Positions 36,497 through 44,075 of a DNA stretch of 64,000 nucleotides are shown here, one piece after another. This DNA is from Nocardia cerradoensis NBRC 101014 (GTDB taxonomy: Bacteria > Actinomycetota > Actinomycetes > Mycobacteriales > Mycobacteriaceae), in the NCBI RefSeq assembly GCF_000308535.1, contig NZ_BAFW01000048.1, forward strand, positions 1-64,000, written 5' to 3'. The notes beneath the pieces were generated by a model. It searched no databases, was not told the origin of the DNA, and was given only the letters and a program-made list of their open reading frames with translations. A program made the position numbers and the translations under genes. Position 1 is the stretch's first letter; the number at the start of each line of letters is the position of its first letter.

Positions 36497-36859
36497 CTCC
36501 TTACTCGTCTACGAATATACGTCTACGAGTATGGCTGGGCAAGAGTCTCCGTGGCGTGATGAAGACGCACGACGAGCACCCCCGGGAGATGGCGTGCCGG
36601 CGCCGTCCCGGGGGTGGATCGTCACGAGCGACGCGCGCGACCGCCGAGGGGCGGGCTGCCGGTGGGCGACGGCGACCGGGGCCGATGAGGGTTACCCCGT
36701 CGCTCGCGCCCCGCGCGAGACGGCGTGACGTTCGAGGGTGATGACGCGCTCGGCGTCACCACATCTACTATTTGTGTACGTAGACAGTAGGTTAACGGCC
36801 CGGGTCGGTCAAGAGTGTCGAACCGGCCGACCGGCGCCGGGCGGTTATCGTGATTCGTC
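36497..36859. other. Intergenic region, 363 nt, rich in inverted repeats
   Basis: No gene is seen. The region holds the PadR operator (36501-36530), an 11-bp perfect hairpin CACCCCCGGGA/TCCCGGGGGTG (36577-36587 and 36606-36616), and GAGCGACG/CGTCGCTC arms (36626-36633 and 36698-36705). The right arm read on the minus strand is GCGAGCGACGGG, the core shared with the glgP and clpS repeat words. GTGTACGTAGAC at about 36774-36785 resembles the PadR site. TATCGT at 36846-36851 may be the -10 of the epimerase gene. Confidence 0.6.
36501..36530. promoter_or_regulatory. PadR operator candidate
   Basis: The 30-bp stretch starts TTACTCGTCTACGAATATAC and ends GTCTACGAGTA. TACTCGT and ACGAGTA are perfect outer arms, and CGTCTACGAATA/CGTCTACGAGTA is also a direct repeat. 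It lies directly upstream of the PadR start and inside its 5' region. Confidence 0.65.
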
Positions 36860-37474
36860 GTGCGGATCTTTGTGGCGGGCGCGACCGGAGTACTGGGCGC
36901 CAGACTGACACCCCTGCTGGTCTCGGCCGGATTCGAGGTCGCCGGGCTCACACGCTCGGAGTCGAAGGCATCGATGCTGACCGGTTTCGGCGCCCGGCCC
37001 GTCGTCTGCGATGTCTACGACGCGGCGGCGCTGGAACAGGCGGTGCGCGATTTCGCGCCCGATCTGGTGATGCATCAGCTCACCGACCTGCCCGACGATC
37101 CCGCCGATCTGCCCGCCGGCCGGGCGGCGAATTCGCGGATGCGTCGCGAGGGCACCGCCAACCTGCTCGCCGCGGCACAGGCGGCCGGCGCGAAACGTTT
37201 TCTCGCCCAGAGCGTCGCGTGGGAGATGACCGGAGAGGGACAGGCCGCCAAAGAGTTCCTGGAGGACGCGGTGCTCGGCGTCCGCGGCGTCGTCCTGCGC
37301 TACGGCCAGTTCTACGGTCCCGGCACCTACTATCCCGAGAACACGGACCGGCCCGATCCGCCGCGCATTCACATCGCCGAGGCCGCGGCGCGGACGGTGG
37401 TCGCGCTGGATCTGGCCTCGGGCATCTACGCGGTGACCGAAGACGGCCGCGTGGATTTCGAACCGGTGCAGTAG
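36860..37474 (+). CDS. Compact NAD(P)-dependent epimerase-like protein
   Basis: This 204-residue atypical/extended SDR has the N-terminal nucleotide motif GATGVLGARLTPLL and a Rossmann core. It then has QSVAWEMTGEG where the catalytic serine region lies, but no YxxxK, and RYGQFYGPGTYYPE near the end of the fold. Typical relatives have 270-300 residues, so about 80 residues of the substrate domain are missing, although the frame is intact. It may bind a dinucleotide without classical catalysis. The GTG start lies 8 nt after TATCGT. It converges on the XRE regulator gene, 30 nt apart. Confidence 0.75.
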   Translation: MRIFVAGATGVLGARLTPLLVSAGFEVAGLTRSESKASMLTGFGARPVVCDVYDAAALEQAVRDFAPDLVMHQLTDLPDDPADLPAGRAANSRMRREGTANLLAAAQAAGAKRFLAQSVAWEMTGEGQAAKEFLEDAVLGVRGVVLRYGQFYGPGTYYPENTDRPDPPRIHIAEAAARTVVALDLASGIYAVTEDGRVDFEPVQ

Positions 37475-37504
37475 TTTCGAAGCCCGCCGATCGTCGGCGA
37501 CAGT

Positions 37505-38290
37505 TCACCCGGCGCGCTGCCGGAGCACCTCGGCGGTGGACTCGTCGGCGGGCAGGAAGGCCTCGAGGTGCAGTTCCGCCAGCGAGACGTCGGTGGCGGT
37601 GGCGAACGAGGTGAGCGTGGTGATCAATCGCAATTCACCGGCCTCGCTGCGCAGTCGCAGCGGCACCGCGAAGCCGAGGTAGCCGGGTCCGGGGTCGGTC
37701 TCCGGGAGATAGCTCTCGAGTTCGGCGACCAGTTCCTCAGCGCGCGGGTCCGGTGACGTGCGGTTGCGTGCCCGCATGGATTCGGTGACGTGCCGGCCCC
37801 ATTCGGCGAAGTTGACCACCCGCGGCGCGAGGCCGTCCGGATGTAATGCCAAGCGGCGCACATTGATCGGCGCGGTGAGCAGTTCGGGCGCACAGCCGTC
37901 GGTGAAGACGTCGAAGGCGGCGTTCGCCTCGATCAGGCTCCCGTAGCGGTCGGCGATCAGCGCCGGATAGGGCATATGCCCGGACAGGATCGTGCGCAGC
38001 GCCTCGCGTACCGGAGCCAATTGCGGTGCGTCGACGCCGGATTCGTCGTAGGCGGGGGTGTAGCCGGCCGTCGCCAGCAGGGCATTGCGTTCGCGCAGCG
38101 ACAGTTCCAGCGATTCGGCCAGCCGCAGCACGATGGCGCGACCCGGCCGGGAACGCCCCTGTTCGAGATAGCTGAGGTGGCGCTGGGTGGTGTCGGCGCG
38201 GATGGCCAGATCGAGTTGGCTCCACCGCCGCAGCCCTCGCCAGCGTCGCAGTTCCTGCGCGAAGGGGCCCGGTTGCGCGACTGTCGTCAT
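37505..38290 (-). CDS. XRE-family regulator with MmyB-like ligand domain
   Basis: This 261-residue regulator has an N-terminal HTH (LRRWRGLRRWSQLDLAIRA, then QRHLSYLEQGRSRPGR) at about residues 10-65, followed by the MmyB-like PAS-related domain (MPYPALIADRYGSLIEANAAF). MmyB-type regulators often bind fatty acids or related ligands and commonly control a divergent enzyme gene. Here the divergent neighbour is a SnoaL-like protein whose start is 86 nt away. ATG at 38290 begins just before the HTH; ATG at 38326 would add 12 poorly conserved residues. Confidence 0.88.
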   Translation of the reverse strand: MTTVAQPGPFAQELRRWRGLRRWSQLDLAIRADTTQRHLSYLEQGRSRPGRAIVLRLAESLELSLRERNALLATAGYTPAYDESGVDAPQLAPVREALRTILSGHMPYPALIADRYGSLIEANAAFDVFTDGCAPELLTAPINVRRLALHPDGLAPRVVNFAEWGRHVTESMRARNRTSPDPRAEELVAELESYLPETDPGPGYLGFAVPLRLRSEAGELRLITTLTSFATATDVSLAELHLEAFLPADESTAEVLRQRAG

Positions 38291-38375
38291 GGGATCATCG
38301 TCGGCTGCTGTGCGGCGCTCCGCCATACCCTGCGGGGAATCGCGCGAGTGCGCGCCGGCGGACAGACTCGGCGGC

Positions 38376-38813
38376 ATGAGCTACGAACCGACCGATATCG
38401 AACTGAAGAATCTGCTCGACCACTGGATCGGCCAGTGGAACGAGCCCGATGCCGACCGGCGCCGCGAGCTGATCCGCGAGGTCTGGGCAGAAGACGGCTA
38501 TCAGATCCTGGTCAACCCGCCCGAGGGCATTCGCGACACCGCCCGTCAGTACGGGGTGCCCGCCCCGGCGGTCGAGGTTCGCGGCTACGACGCGATGTTC
38601 GCCCGCGTCACCCGGGCGTACGAAATGTTCGTCGCCGATGGTGAGCACTTCTTCGAGGCCGAGGGTGAGCCGGTTCGGCATGCCGGGGCGGCGGTGGTGC
38701 TGACCTGGGTGATGCGTTCGCGTGCGGACGGCACCGTCGCCGGCTCCGGACTCGAGGTGCTGACCTTCGATCCGGACGGGAGGGTGCGCACCGACCACGA
38801 ATTCGTGAACTGA
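38376..38813 (+). CDS. SnoaL/NTF2-like protein
   Basis: The 145-residue protein fits the cone-shaped SnoaL/NTF2 fold: helices with LDHWIGQWNEPDADRRRELI, then strands VRHAGAAVVLTWVMRS and a final GLEVLTFDPDGRVRTDH. Such proteins are cyclases, isomerases or ligand carriers, and no catalytic residue is certain. CAGACT lies 7 nt before the ATG, suggesting a leaderless transcript. It is divergent from the MmyB-type regulator, which is the usual arrangement of regulator and target. The next gene starts 41 nt downstream with its own -10. Confidence 0.82.
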   Translation: MSYEPTDIELKNLLDHWIGQWNEPDADRRRELIREVWAEDGYQILVNPPEGIRDTARQYGVPAPAVEVRGYDAMFARVTRAYEMFVADGEHFFEAEGEPVRHAGAAVVLTWVMRSRADGTVAGSGLEVLTFDPDGRVRTDHEFVN

Positions 38814-38842
38814 GCCGGTGTGGACCTGTCGGTGTGCATGTC

Positions 38843-38848
38843 TAGGGT
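38843..38848 (+). promoter_or_regulatory. -10 hexamer of the pentapeptide-repeat gene
   Basis: TAGGGT ends 6 nt before the ATG at 38855; the intervening GCAGGA is too close to act as a normal ribosome site. Confidence 0.5.
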
Positions 38849-38854
38849 GCAGGA

Positions 38855-39514
38855 ATGCCTCGCGACCTCGCCGATCTGCCCTATGCCCGGAGTCTGACGC
38901 CGCTGCTGGAACCGCTCGCGCCCGATACCGAGTACGAGCGGGTCCACCTCGACGCCACCGCCGTCGACGAGGTGTCGGCCGGCGGCTCCTGGTTCAGTGA
39001 GTCGGCGCTGACCGGTGTGGTGCTCGGCGGTGGCAGTCTGAATCACTGCCGATTCGACGATGTCTGGCTGCGCGGGGTGCGGTGGATCGGGATCGACGCC
39101 TGCGAAACTCGTTGGCTGGATGCCGAATTCGTCGACTCCGCGTGGTCCGGGGTGGTCGCCGTCGACGCGCAGTTGCGCCGCATCCGATTCGAGGGTTGCA
39201 AATTCGAATCGGTGAACTTCCGTGCGGCCACACTGCAGAACGTCACCTTCGCCGAATGCGTCTTCCGCGATACCGACTTCTCCGCCGCCACACTGCGGAA
39301 GGTCGATTTTCCCGGATCGCGGCTCGAAGGCGTCGCCCTCCACGGGGCAACCTTGAAGGATGTGGACCTGCGGGACGCGGCCGCGCTCGATCTCGTCGCC
39401 GATATCGGAACACTGAAGGGCGCGATCATCACCACACCCCAGCTGATGGAGATGGCTCCCGCCTTCGCGCGTGCCGCGGGAATCATCGTGCGCGACAACC
39501 GAATCCGCGGCTAG
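38855..39514 (+). CDS. Pentapeptide-repeat protein
   Basis: This 219-residue protein has about fifteen semi-regular five-residue repeats, roughly residues 45-175, with central Leu or Phe (CRFDD, VWLRG, CKFES, VNFRA, ATLQN, VTFAE, CVFRD, TDFSA). They should form a right-handed quadrilateral beta-helix. Some such proteins (MfpA, Qnr) mimic DNA and protect gyrase, but most do not, and the repeats here are irregular. The helical C-terminus (LMEMAPAFARAAGI) is a common cap. It converges on the VIT1-type gene: their stop codons overlap in a shared CTAG inside a 12-bp palindrome. Confidence 0.85.
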   Translation: MPRDLADLPYARSLTPLLEPLAPDTEYERVHLDATAVDEVSAGGSWFSESALTGVVLGGGSLNHCRFDDVWLRGVRWIGIDACETRWLDAEFVDSAWSGVVAVDAQLRRIRFEGCKFESVNFRAATLQNVTFAECVFRDTDFSAATLRKVDFPGSRLEGVALHGATLKDVDLRDAAALDLVADIGTLKGAIITTPQLMEMAPAFARAAGIIVRDNRIRG

Positions 39515-40251
39515 CCGCTGGAAACCCCGGGGATCTGGCCGATACCGTAGGTCACCGCCATGGCCAGCGCGCCACCGATCACCACGCGAAGGACGGCCCG
39601 GCGCCGATTGCTGCCACCCAGGCGCGCGCTCAGCGACCCGGTCGCGGCCAGTGCCAGCAGCACCGCGGCGAAGGTCACCGGGATGCGCCAGGTCGGCGGC
39701 GGCAGCAGAATCGCGAGCAGTGGCAGCAGGGCGCCGCAGGTGAACGACACCGCGGAGGAGAGCGCGGCCTGCCACGGGTTGGTCAGTTCGTTCGGGTCCA
39801 GGCCCAATTCCGCCTCGGCGTGGGCGGCGAAGGCATCGTGCGCGGTCAACTCCCGAGCGACCTGCCGCGCGGTCGCCTCCGTGAGTCCCTTGTGCCGATA
39901 GATCTGGGTCAACTCGGCGAGCTCGTAATCGGGATCTTCGGCGAGCTCCCGCTTCTCCTGCGACAGCAGGGCACGTTCGCTGTCGCGCTGGGTACTGACC
40001 GAGACGTATTCGCCGACCGCCATCGACAGCGCACCCGCCACCAGCCCGGCCACACCCGCGGTGAGGATGGGTGTGGTGGCCGCGGTGGCCGAGGCGACGC
40101 CGACCACCAGGCCCGCGGTCGACACGATGCCGTCGTTGGCGCCGAGCACCCCGGCGCGCAACCAGTTCAGCCGGGACGCGAAACCTCCGCCGTGTGGTTC
40201 GTGCGGATGTTTCCAGCTCCCGGTGTCGCGCACATTGTCGGAGTCGGCCAC
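39511..40251 (-). CDS. VIT1/CCC1 family transporter
   Basis: The 246-residue membrane protein has the family N-terminus, WLRAGVLGANDGIVSTAGLVVGV, and a second helix with GLVAGALSMAVGEYVSVSTQRD. The cytoplasmic helical stretch QEKRELAEDPDYELAELTQIY supplies the acidic metal-binding region. Three more helices follow. VIT1/CCC1 proteins move ferrous iron or manganese out of the cytosol. The GTG at 40251 is preceded by TACTCT at 6 nt; the frame continues upstream antisense to the methyltransferase gene but is not coding. It is divergent from the methyltransferase. Confidence 0.9.
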   Translation of the reverse strand: MADSDNVRDTGSWKHPHEPHGGGFASRLNWLRAGVLGANDGIVSTAGLVVGVASATAATTPILTAGVAGLVAGALSMAVGEYVSVSTQRDSERALLSQEKRELAEDPDYELAELTQIYRHKGLTEATARQVARELTAHDAFAAHAEAELGLDPNELTNPWQAALSSAVSFTCGALLPLLAILLPPPTWRIPVTFAAVLLALAATGSLSARLGGSNRRRAVLRVVIGGALAMAVTYGIGQIPGVSSG

Positions 40252-40257
40252 GGATGC

Positions 40258-40263
40258 AGAGTA
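40258..40263 (-). promoter_or_regulatory. -10 hexamer of the VIT1-type gene
   Basis: TACTCT on the minus strand ends 6 nt before the GTG at 40251, which also fixes this start. Confidence 0.55.
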
Positions 40264-40350
40264 GGCCGCCGGCCGGGCCGGGCGGTGGATCCGCGCCGCA
40301 GGCGAGCCGCGCGCCGCTGCGGGGCACTCCGGATCGGTAGCATGCGTGGC

Positions 40351-40998
40351 ATGAATTCCCTTGTCACGCGCGCAATGTCCACGGTCGCCGCGCAGCTGGG
40401 CAATCCGCACGGGGTGCTGGGCAAGGTGGTCGCGCCGATGCTGAACCGAGCCAATCGCTTCGCCATCGACGCCGCGGCCGAGGCGGCCGAGGTGGGTGCG
40501 GGGCAGGCCGCGGCCGATATCGGGTTCGGTGGCGGGGTGGGACTGTCGATCCTGCTGCGCGAGGTCGGCGATGCCGGGACCGTGCACGGTGTGGAGATCT
40601 CTCCGGATATGTCGGCTCGAGCCCGTGCGCGCTTCACCCGTGACATCGGCACCGGCCGGCTGCGGATCGTCGAGGGTGGACTCACCGAGCTACCGCTGGC
40701 CTCGGCGAGCCTGGACGCGGTGATCACGGTGAATACCGTCTATTTCGTCGATGATCTGGACCGGGCCGGCGCGGAGTTGGCGCGCGTGCTGCGTCCGGGC
40801 GGGCGGGTGGTGGTCGGTATCGGTGATCCGGCGGCGATGGCGAGGATGCCGTTCACCGCGCACGGTTTCCGGTTGCGGCCGGTCGACGACGTATCGGATG
40901 CGCTGGAACGAGCCGGGCTGGCGGTCGAACACCGGCGGATCGACCGGCAGCCGATTCCGGCTCATCTGCTCATCGGCCGCCGGGTGCGCGAGGACTGA
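40351..40998 (+). CDS. Class I SAM-dependent methyltransferase
   Basis: The 215-residue protein has motif I ADIGFGGGVGLSILLREV, the acidic end of beta-2 in VHGVEISPDM, and motif IV-like LDAVITVNTVYFVDDLD with VLRPGGRVVVG following. It is a UbiE/methyltransferase-11 type enzyme for a small molecule, not further assignable. The N-terminal 45 residues are helical. ATG at 40351 lies 7 nt after TAGCAT; ATG at 40342 is in frame but overlaps the hexamer. The last 29 nt overlap the convergent MBL hydrolase gene. Confidence 0.87.
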   Translation: MNSLVTRAMSTVAAQLGNPHGVLGKVVAPMLNRANRFAIDAAAEAAEVGAGQAAADIGFGGGVGLSILLREVGDAGTVHGVEISPDMSARARARFTRDIGTGRLRIVEGGLTELPLASASLDAVITVNTVYFVDDLDRAGAELARVLRPGGRVVVGIGDPAAMARMPFTAHGFRLRPVDDVSDALERAGLAVEHRRIDRQPIPAHLLIGRRVRED

Positions 40999-41932
40999 GC
41001 AGCGGCAGGGCGACCACGTCGATCGCGCGACTGACGGCGCCGATCTCGTCGGGCACCGAGGCCAGGGCGATATCGACGGTGAAGCCCATCGGCGCGTCGA
41101 GCGGCCGGAGGAAATCGTCGTAGTGCATGGGCACCACCGTGGTGGGGCGCAGCCGGGTCAGGATTCGGCGCCAGTAATCCGGTGTCACCGACCGTCCGGC
41201 CACTCCGGCGAGGAAGATGTCGACATCGCGATGCCGGATCGCCTCGTCGACGAGGTCGGCGCTGCCCTGGTGGTAGATCTCGACACCGGCCACCGCGATG
41301 TGGATACCCCAGGTCTGTCCACAGCCGTAGGCCATCGGCGCCAGCGCGGCCAGGGATTCGCAACTGGTGTCGCCGGGGGACGGAATCCGGGTGCCGAAGG
41401 GGATCTTCGAATGCACGCTCGGTACGAAGGTCACCGTGAAGGGCCCGAGTTCGTAGCGGCGGTAGGGTTCCACCTCCACACCGCGCGCACCGAGCCCGTG
41501 CAGCTCCATGAGGTTGCGCACCGATCGTGAGCCGTAGACCGCGCAGCCGAAGCGGCGCGCGAGCTCGGGTGCGTCCAAGGCGTGATCCCAATGGCCGTGT
41601 CCGACAACGATTCCCGCCACGTCTTCGAGGGCCGGCAGGAAGCGGTCGATCGACGCGGGATCGGGAAGTGCGGTGCGACGGCGTACCACCGTCGACAGCG
41701 GCACCCGGGTGAGGAACGGATCGACGAGCAGCGTCACGCCTTCGTAGGTCATCCGGTATCCGGCGGTGCCCAGCCATTCGATCTCCAGACCGGCCGGCAG
41801 CGTGAGCGGCCGGGCCTCGAGCTCGCGCAACGCCTGCGCGTCCGCACGGTCGCCCGCGCTCTTGTTCAGGAAGTAGCGGGCATAGCCGGCGGTGTGCCGA
41901 AGCGGATCGAGCACCGTCGAGAGAGTGGACAT
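40970..41932 (-). CDS. MBL-fold metal-dependent hydrolase (UlaG-like)
   Basis: This 320-residue metallo-beta-lactamase fold protein starts with a helical N-terminus, then IEWLGTAGYRMTYEGVTLLVDPF, which is typical of UlaG/RomA-type enzymes. The metal motif is GHGHWDHALDAP, followed by VPSVHSKIPFG and a later PMHYDDF histidine. Those families act on lactones, phosphodiesters or N-acyl lipids, but the substrate here cannot be read. ATG at 41932 lies 22 nt after the MarR stop, so a MarR-MBL operon is likely. It overlaps the methyltransferase end by 29 nt. Confidence 0.86.
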   Translation of the reverse strand: MSTLSTVLDPLRHTAGYARYFLNKSAGDRADAQALRELEARPLTLPAGLEIEWLGTAGYRMTYEGVTLLVDPFLTRVPLSTVVRRRTALPDPASIDRFLPALEDVAGIVVGHGHWDHALDAPELARRFGCAVYGSRSVRNLMELHGLGARGVEVEPYRRYELGPFTVTFVPSVHSKIPFGTRIPSPGDTSCESLAALAPMAYGCGQTWGIHIAVAGVEIYHQGSADLVDEAIRHRDVDIFLAGVAGRSVTPDYWRRILTRLRPTTVVPMHYDDFLRPLDAPMGFTVDIALASVPDEIGAVSRAIDVVALPLLSPRAPGGR

Positions 41933-41954
41933 CGGTCCATTGTGCGCGACCGGG

Positions 41955-42401
41955 TCAAGGCCGGTCGTCGGCGAGCACCTTGTGCAGGGCGGTGGCGAGG
42001 GCGCCGAGTTCGTCGGCGGCCAGACCGGCGAAATGCTGATCGACGACCGCATGGTGATGCGGGGTGGCCTCGTGCAACCGCTGCCGCCCGGCCGCGGTGA
42101 TGGCGACATACGCCGATCGGCCGTCCGCGGGATTGGTTTCGCGGGTGACCAGGCCGCGCGCCTCCAATTCGGTGACCAGCCGGCTCACCCGGGTGCGGCT
42201 GAGCACCATGGTCTCGCCGAGGTCGCTCATCCGCAGGCGGGTGGTGCCCGCGAGTTCGACGAGCATGTCGTACCAGCTGGCGGGCATGCCGTGGCCCCGG
42301 CGCAGCGCGGCATCCAGTTCCGGGCGCAGGTCGACGTACACCCGCTGCAGCGCCCGCCACACCTGGACCGAGGCGGGTACTGAGCTCCCGGATTCCGGCA
42401 C
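41955..42401 (-). CDS. MarR family transcriptional regulator
   Basis: The 148-residue protein has the MarR winged helix: helix in MPASWYDMLVELAGTTRLRM, recognition helix in VLSRTRVSRLVTELEARGL, and a wing in TNPADGRSAYVAITAAGR. Dimerisation helices flank it. TAAGAT lies 7 nt before the GTG start. It is followed by the MBL hydrolase gene at 22 nt and divergent from the APH-like kinase gene, whose -10 lies about 70 nt away, so either or both may be its targets. Confidence 0.92.
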   Translation of the reverse strand: MPESGSSVPASVQVWRALQRVYVDLRPELDAALRRGHGMPASWYDMLVELAGTTRLRMSDLGETMVLSRTRVSRLVTELEARGLVTRETNPADGRSAYVAITAAGRQRLHEATPHHHAVVDQHFAGLAADELGALATALHKVLADDRP

Positions 42402-42408
42402 GCCGCCG

Positions 42409-42414
42409 ATCTTA
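42409..42414 (-). promoter_or_regulatory. -10 hexamer of the MarR gene
   Basis: TAAGAT on the minus strand ends 7 nt before the GTG at 42401. Confidence 0.55.
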
Positions 42415-42480
42415 GACGGCCGCCACCCCGCCCGTCCGGGCGCGGATCGCCGGGCGCCGATAACCGCTGGACACCGGTTC

Positions 42481-42486
42481 TACGAT
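42481..42486 (+). promoter_or_regulatory. -10 hexamer of the APH-type kinase gene
   Basis: TACGAT ends 6 nt before the ATG at 42493, opposite the MarR promoter. Confidence 0.55.
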
Positions 42487-42492
42487 GCGGAC

Positions 42493-43437
42493 ATGGATAT
42501 GCGCGCGAGCGTGGAACTTCCTTCCGATTGGCAGGCCCGGGTACGCGGCGCTCTCGCGGACTCACCCCGGCCGGAGTTGGCCGACGGTGCACTGCGCTTG
42601 CTGGGTGCGGGTTTGGACAGCGTTGCGCTCCAATTGGATTCGGCGCGGGATGCCTACGTGTTGCGCCTGCCGCAGGATCCGCACGGGGCGGAAGGGATCG
42701 CCCGCGAGGCCGGGCTGCTTCCGGAATTGGCCCCGCTGCTGCCGGTGCCGATTCCGCAATTCCTGTTCACCGCGCCGAATCCGCTGGGGCCGGGGAAGTT
42801 CTGCGTGTATCCGCTCGTGCCGGGCGAATCGCTCGACGAAGCGGACTGGGCCGAGCGGGGGCTGCTGCGCCCCGATACGGCACGCACGATCGCGCAGCTG
42901 ATCGAACGGATCCACTCGTTTCCGGTGGACCGCGCCCGGGACTTCGGTGTCGAGGTCACGGATATGCGCGGTGATTTCGCTGCGGATCTGAAGTCCGTTC
43001 GTGCCGAAGTGCTTCCGTTGCTGGACGCGGCCGAGGCCGCGGCGCTGTCCGGTGCGTGGCAGCGATATCTCGACGACGACGCCAACTTCGACTTCGAACC
43101 GACGCTCATCCATGCCGATATGAGCCTGGATCATCTGTTGATCAGTGACGGCACGATCAGCGGCCTGATCGACTTCGGCGATGTGGAGATCGGTGACCCC
43201 GACTACGACCTCTGCTACCTGTACCCGGAGGCGGGGCACGAGTTCGTGCGCGAGATTCAGCGGTGTCGCGCACGGGATCTCGGACCCGTCACCGAGAACA
43301 AACTGCGCTTCTGGGCGTGTGCCGATCCCGCGCTCGACGTGCTGGACGCTGTCGAACAGGGCCGGACGGACTTTCGCGAACAGCGACTGACGGTCCTGCG
43401 GCAGGCGCTGCGCGGCAATCTGCCCCTGAGCCACTGA
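42493..43437 (+). CDS. Aminoglycoside/macrolide phosphotransferase-like kinase
   Basis: The 314-residue protein has the APH kinase fold: a glycine-loop-like LLGAGLDSVALQLDS with YVLRLP supplying the ATP-binding lysine-equivalent region, the catalytic loop LIHADMSLDHLLI with Asp, and IDFGDVEIGDPDYDL for metal. The IDFGD and DPDYDL pattern fits macrolide 2'-phosphotransferase (Mph) and related sugar or small-molecule kinases. The Lys of the N-lobe appears replaced by Arg in LRLP, so activity needs care. TACGAT lies 6 nt before the ATG. It is divergent from MarR and ends 4 nt from PEBP, with a hairpin across both stop codons. Confidence 0.85.
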   Translation: MDMRASVELPSDWQARVRGALADSPRPELADGALRLLGAGLDSVALQLDSARDAYVLRLPQDPHGAEGIAREAGLLPELAPLLPVPIPQFLFTAPNPLGPGKFCVYPLVPGESLDEADWAERGLLRPDTARTIAQLIERIHSFPVDRARDFGVEVTDMRGDFAADLKSVRAEVLPLLDAAEAAALSGAWQRYLDDDANFDFEPTLIHADMSLDHLLISDGTISGLIDFGDVEIGDPDYDLCYLYPEAGHEFVREIQRCRARDLGPVTENKLRFWACADPALDVLDAVEQGRTDFREQRLTVLRQALRGNLPLSH

Positions 43438-43448
43438 GCCTCAGGGGC
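43422..43448. terminator. Bidirectional hairpin spanning two convergent stop codons
   Basis: GCCCCTGAG (43422-43430) and CTCAGGGGC (43440-43448) form a perfect 9-bp stem with a 9-nt loop. The kinase stop (43435-43437) is in the loop and the PEBP stop (43441-43443) is in the right arm. Confidence 0.65.
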
Positions 43449-44007
43449 GTTCGTAGAAGCCGTCGATCCGCGCCCGGCCCACCGCCTGTGCGGCCGCCAG
43501 CACCTCCCGGGGTTTCGCACTCTCGAGCGGTTTCCCCGCGGCGGTGGTGAGGGGCGCGCCCAGGGCGAACAACTCGAAGACGTATCGGTGCGGTCCGTGT
43601 CCCTTGATCGGTGCGGGGCCCAGGTACCCGCGGCCGAATCCGGACCGCAGTATCCGTACACCCGCTTCGTCGGTATCGGCGCGTAACGCGTTGCGGGACA
43701 GGCTCCGCACCGACGGATCGAGCAACGCGACGCAGTGTACGAACGGCTTCCGCATCGGAGCGTCGGGATCCTCGACCACCAGCAGATAGCCCGCCGAGGC
43801 GTCGGGCGCGCCGCTCCAGCTCAAGGCGGGAGACTCGTCGGCGCCACCGATCCGGTGCGAGGCGTGCCGGATGTCGAGCGTGGCCTCCGGTTCGAAGTCC
43901 GGACTCGTGAGTCGAAAAACGGTGTCGCCGAGCAGGTTCGGCTGATTCCAGGCCAGTTCCGATTCACCGGCGCGGCGATGGGCGAGCAGCTTGCCGAGAA
44001 TGCTCAT
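43441..44007 (-). CDS. YbhB/YbcL-type phosphatidylethanolamine-binding protein
   Basis: The 188-residue PEBP-fold protein has FRLTSPDF, the ligand-pocket ESPALSWSGAPDASAGYLLVVEDPDAP and GHGPHRYVFELFALG with the conserved His-Arg. No signal peptide is seen, so it is cytoplasmic. Bacterial members resemble Raf kinase inhibitor protein, but in bacteria their role is unclear; the mycobacterial homologue is linked to lipid or drug response. GGAGAAGGAG precedes the ATG. It converges on the APH-like kinase gene. Confidence 0.9.
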   Translation of the reverse strand: MSILGKLLAHRRAGESELAWNQPNLLGDTVFRLTSPDFEPEATLDIRHASHRIGGADESPALSWSGAPDASAGYLLVVEDPDAPMRKPFVHCVALLDPSVRSLSRNALRADTDEAGVRILRSGFGRGYLGPAPIKGHGPHRYVFELFALGAPLTTAAGKPLESAKPREVLAAAQAVGRARIDGFYERP

Positions 44008-44075
44008 CGGTTCTCCTTCTCCGACCGAGGTGGAAGTAGCCGCCGCGCCGCCGGTCGCAGGAGCGGGCGGGCGAA

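Noticed and set aside
36417..36728. Plus-strand ORF before the epimerase-like gene
   Set aside because: It runs antisense through the PadR start and operator and has no ribosome site or homology signal.
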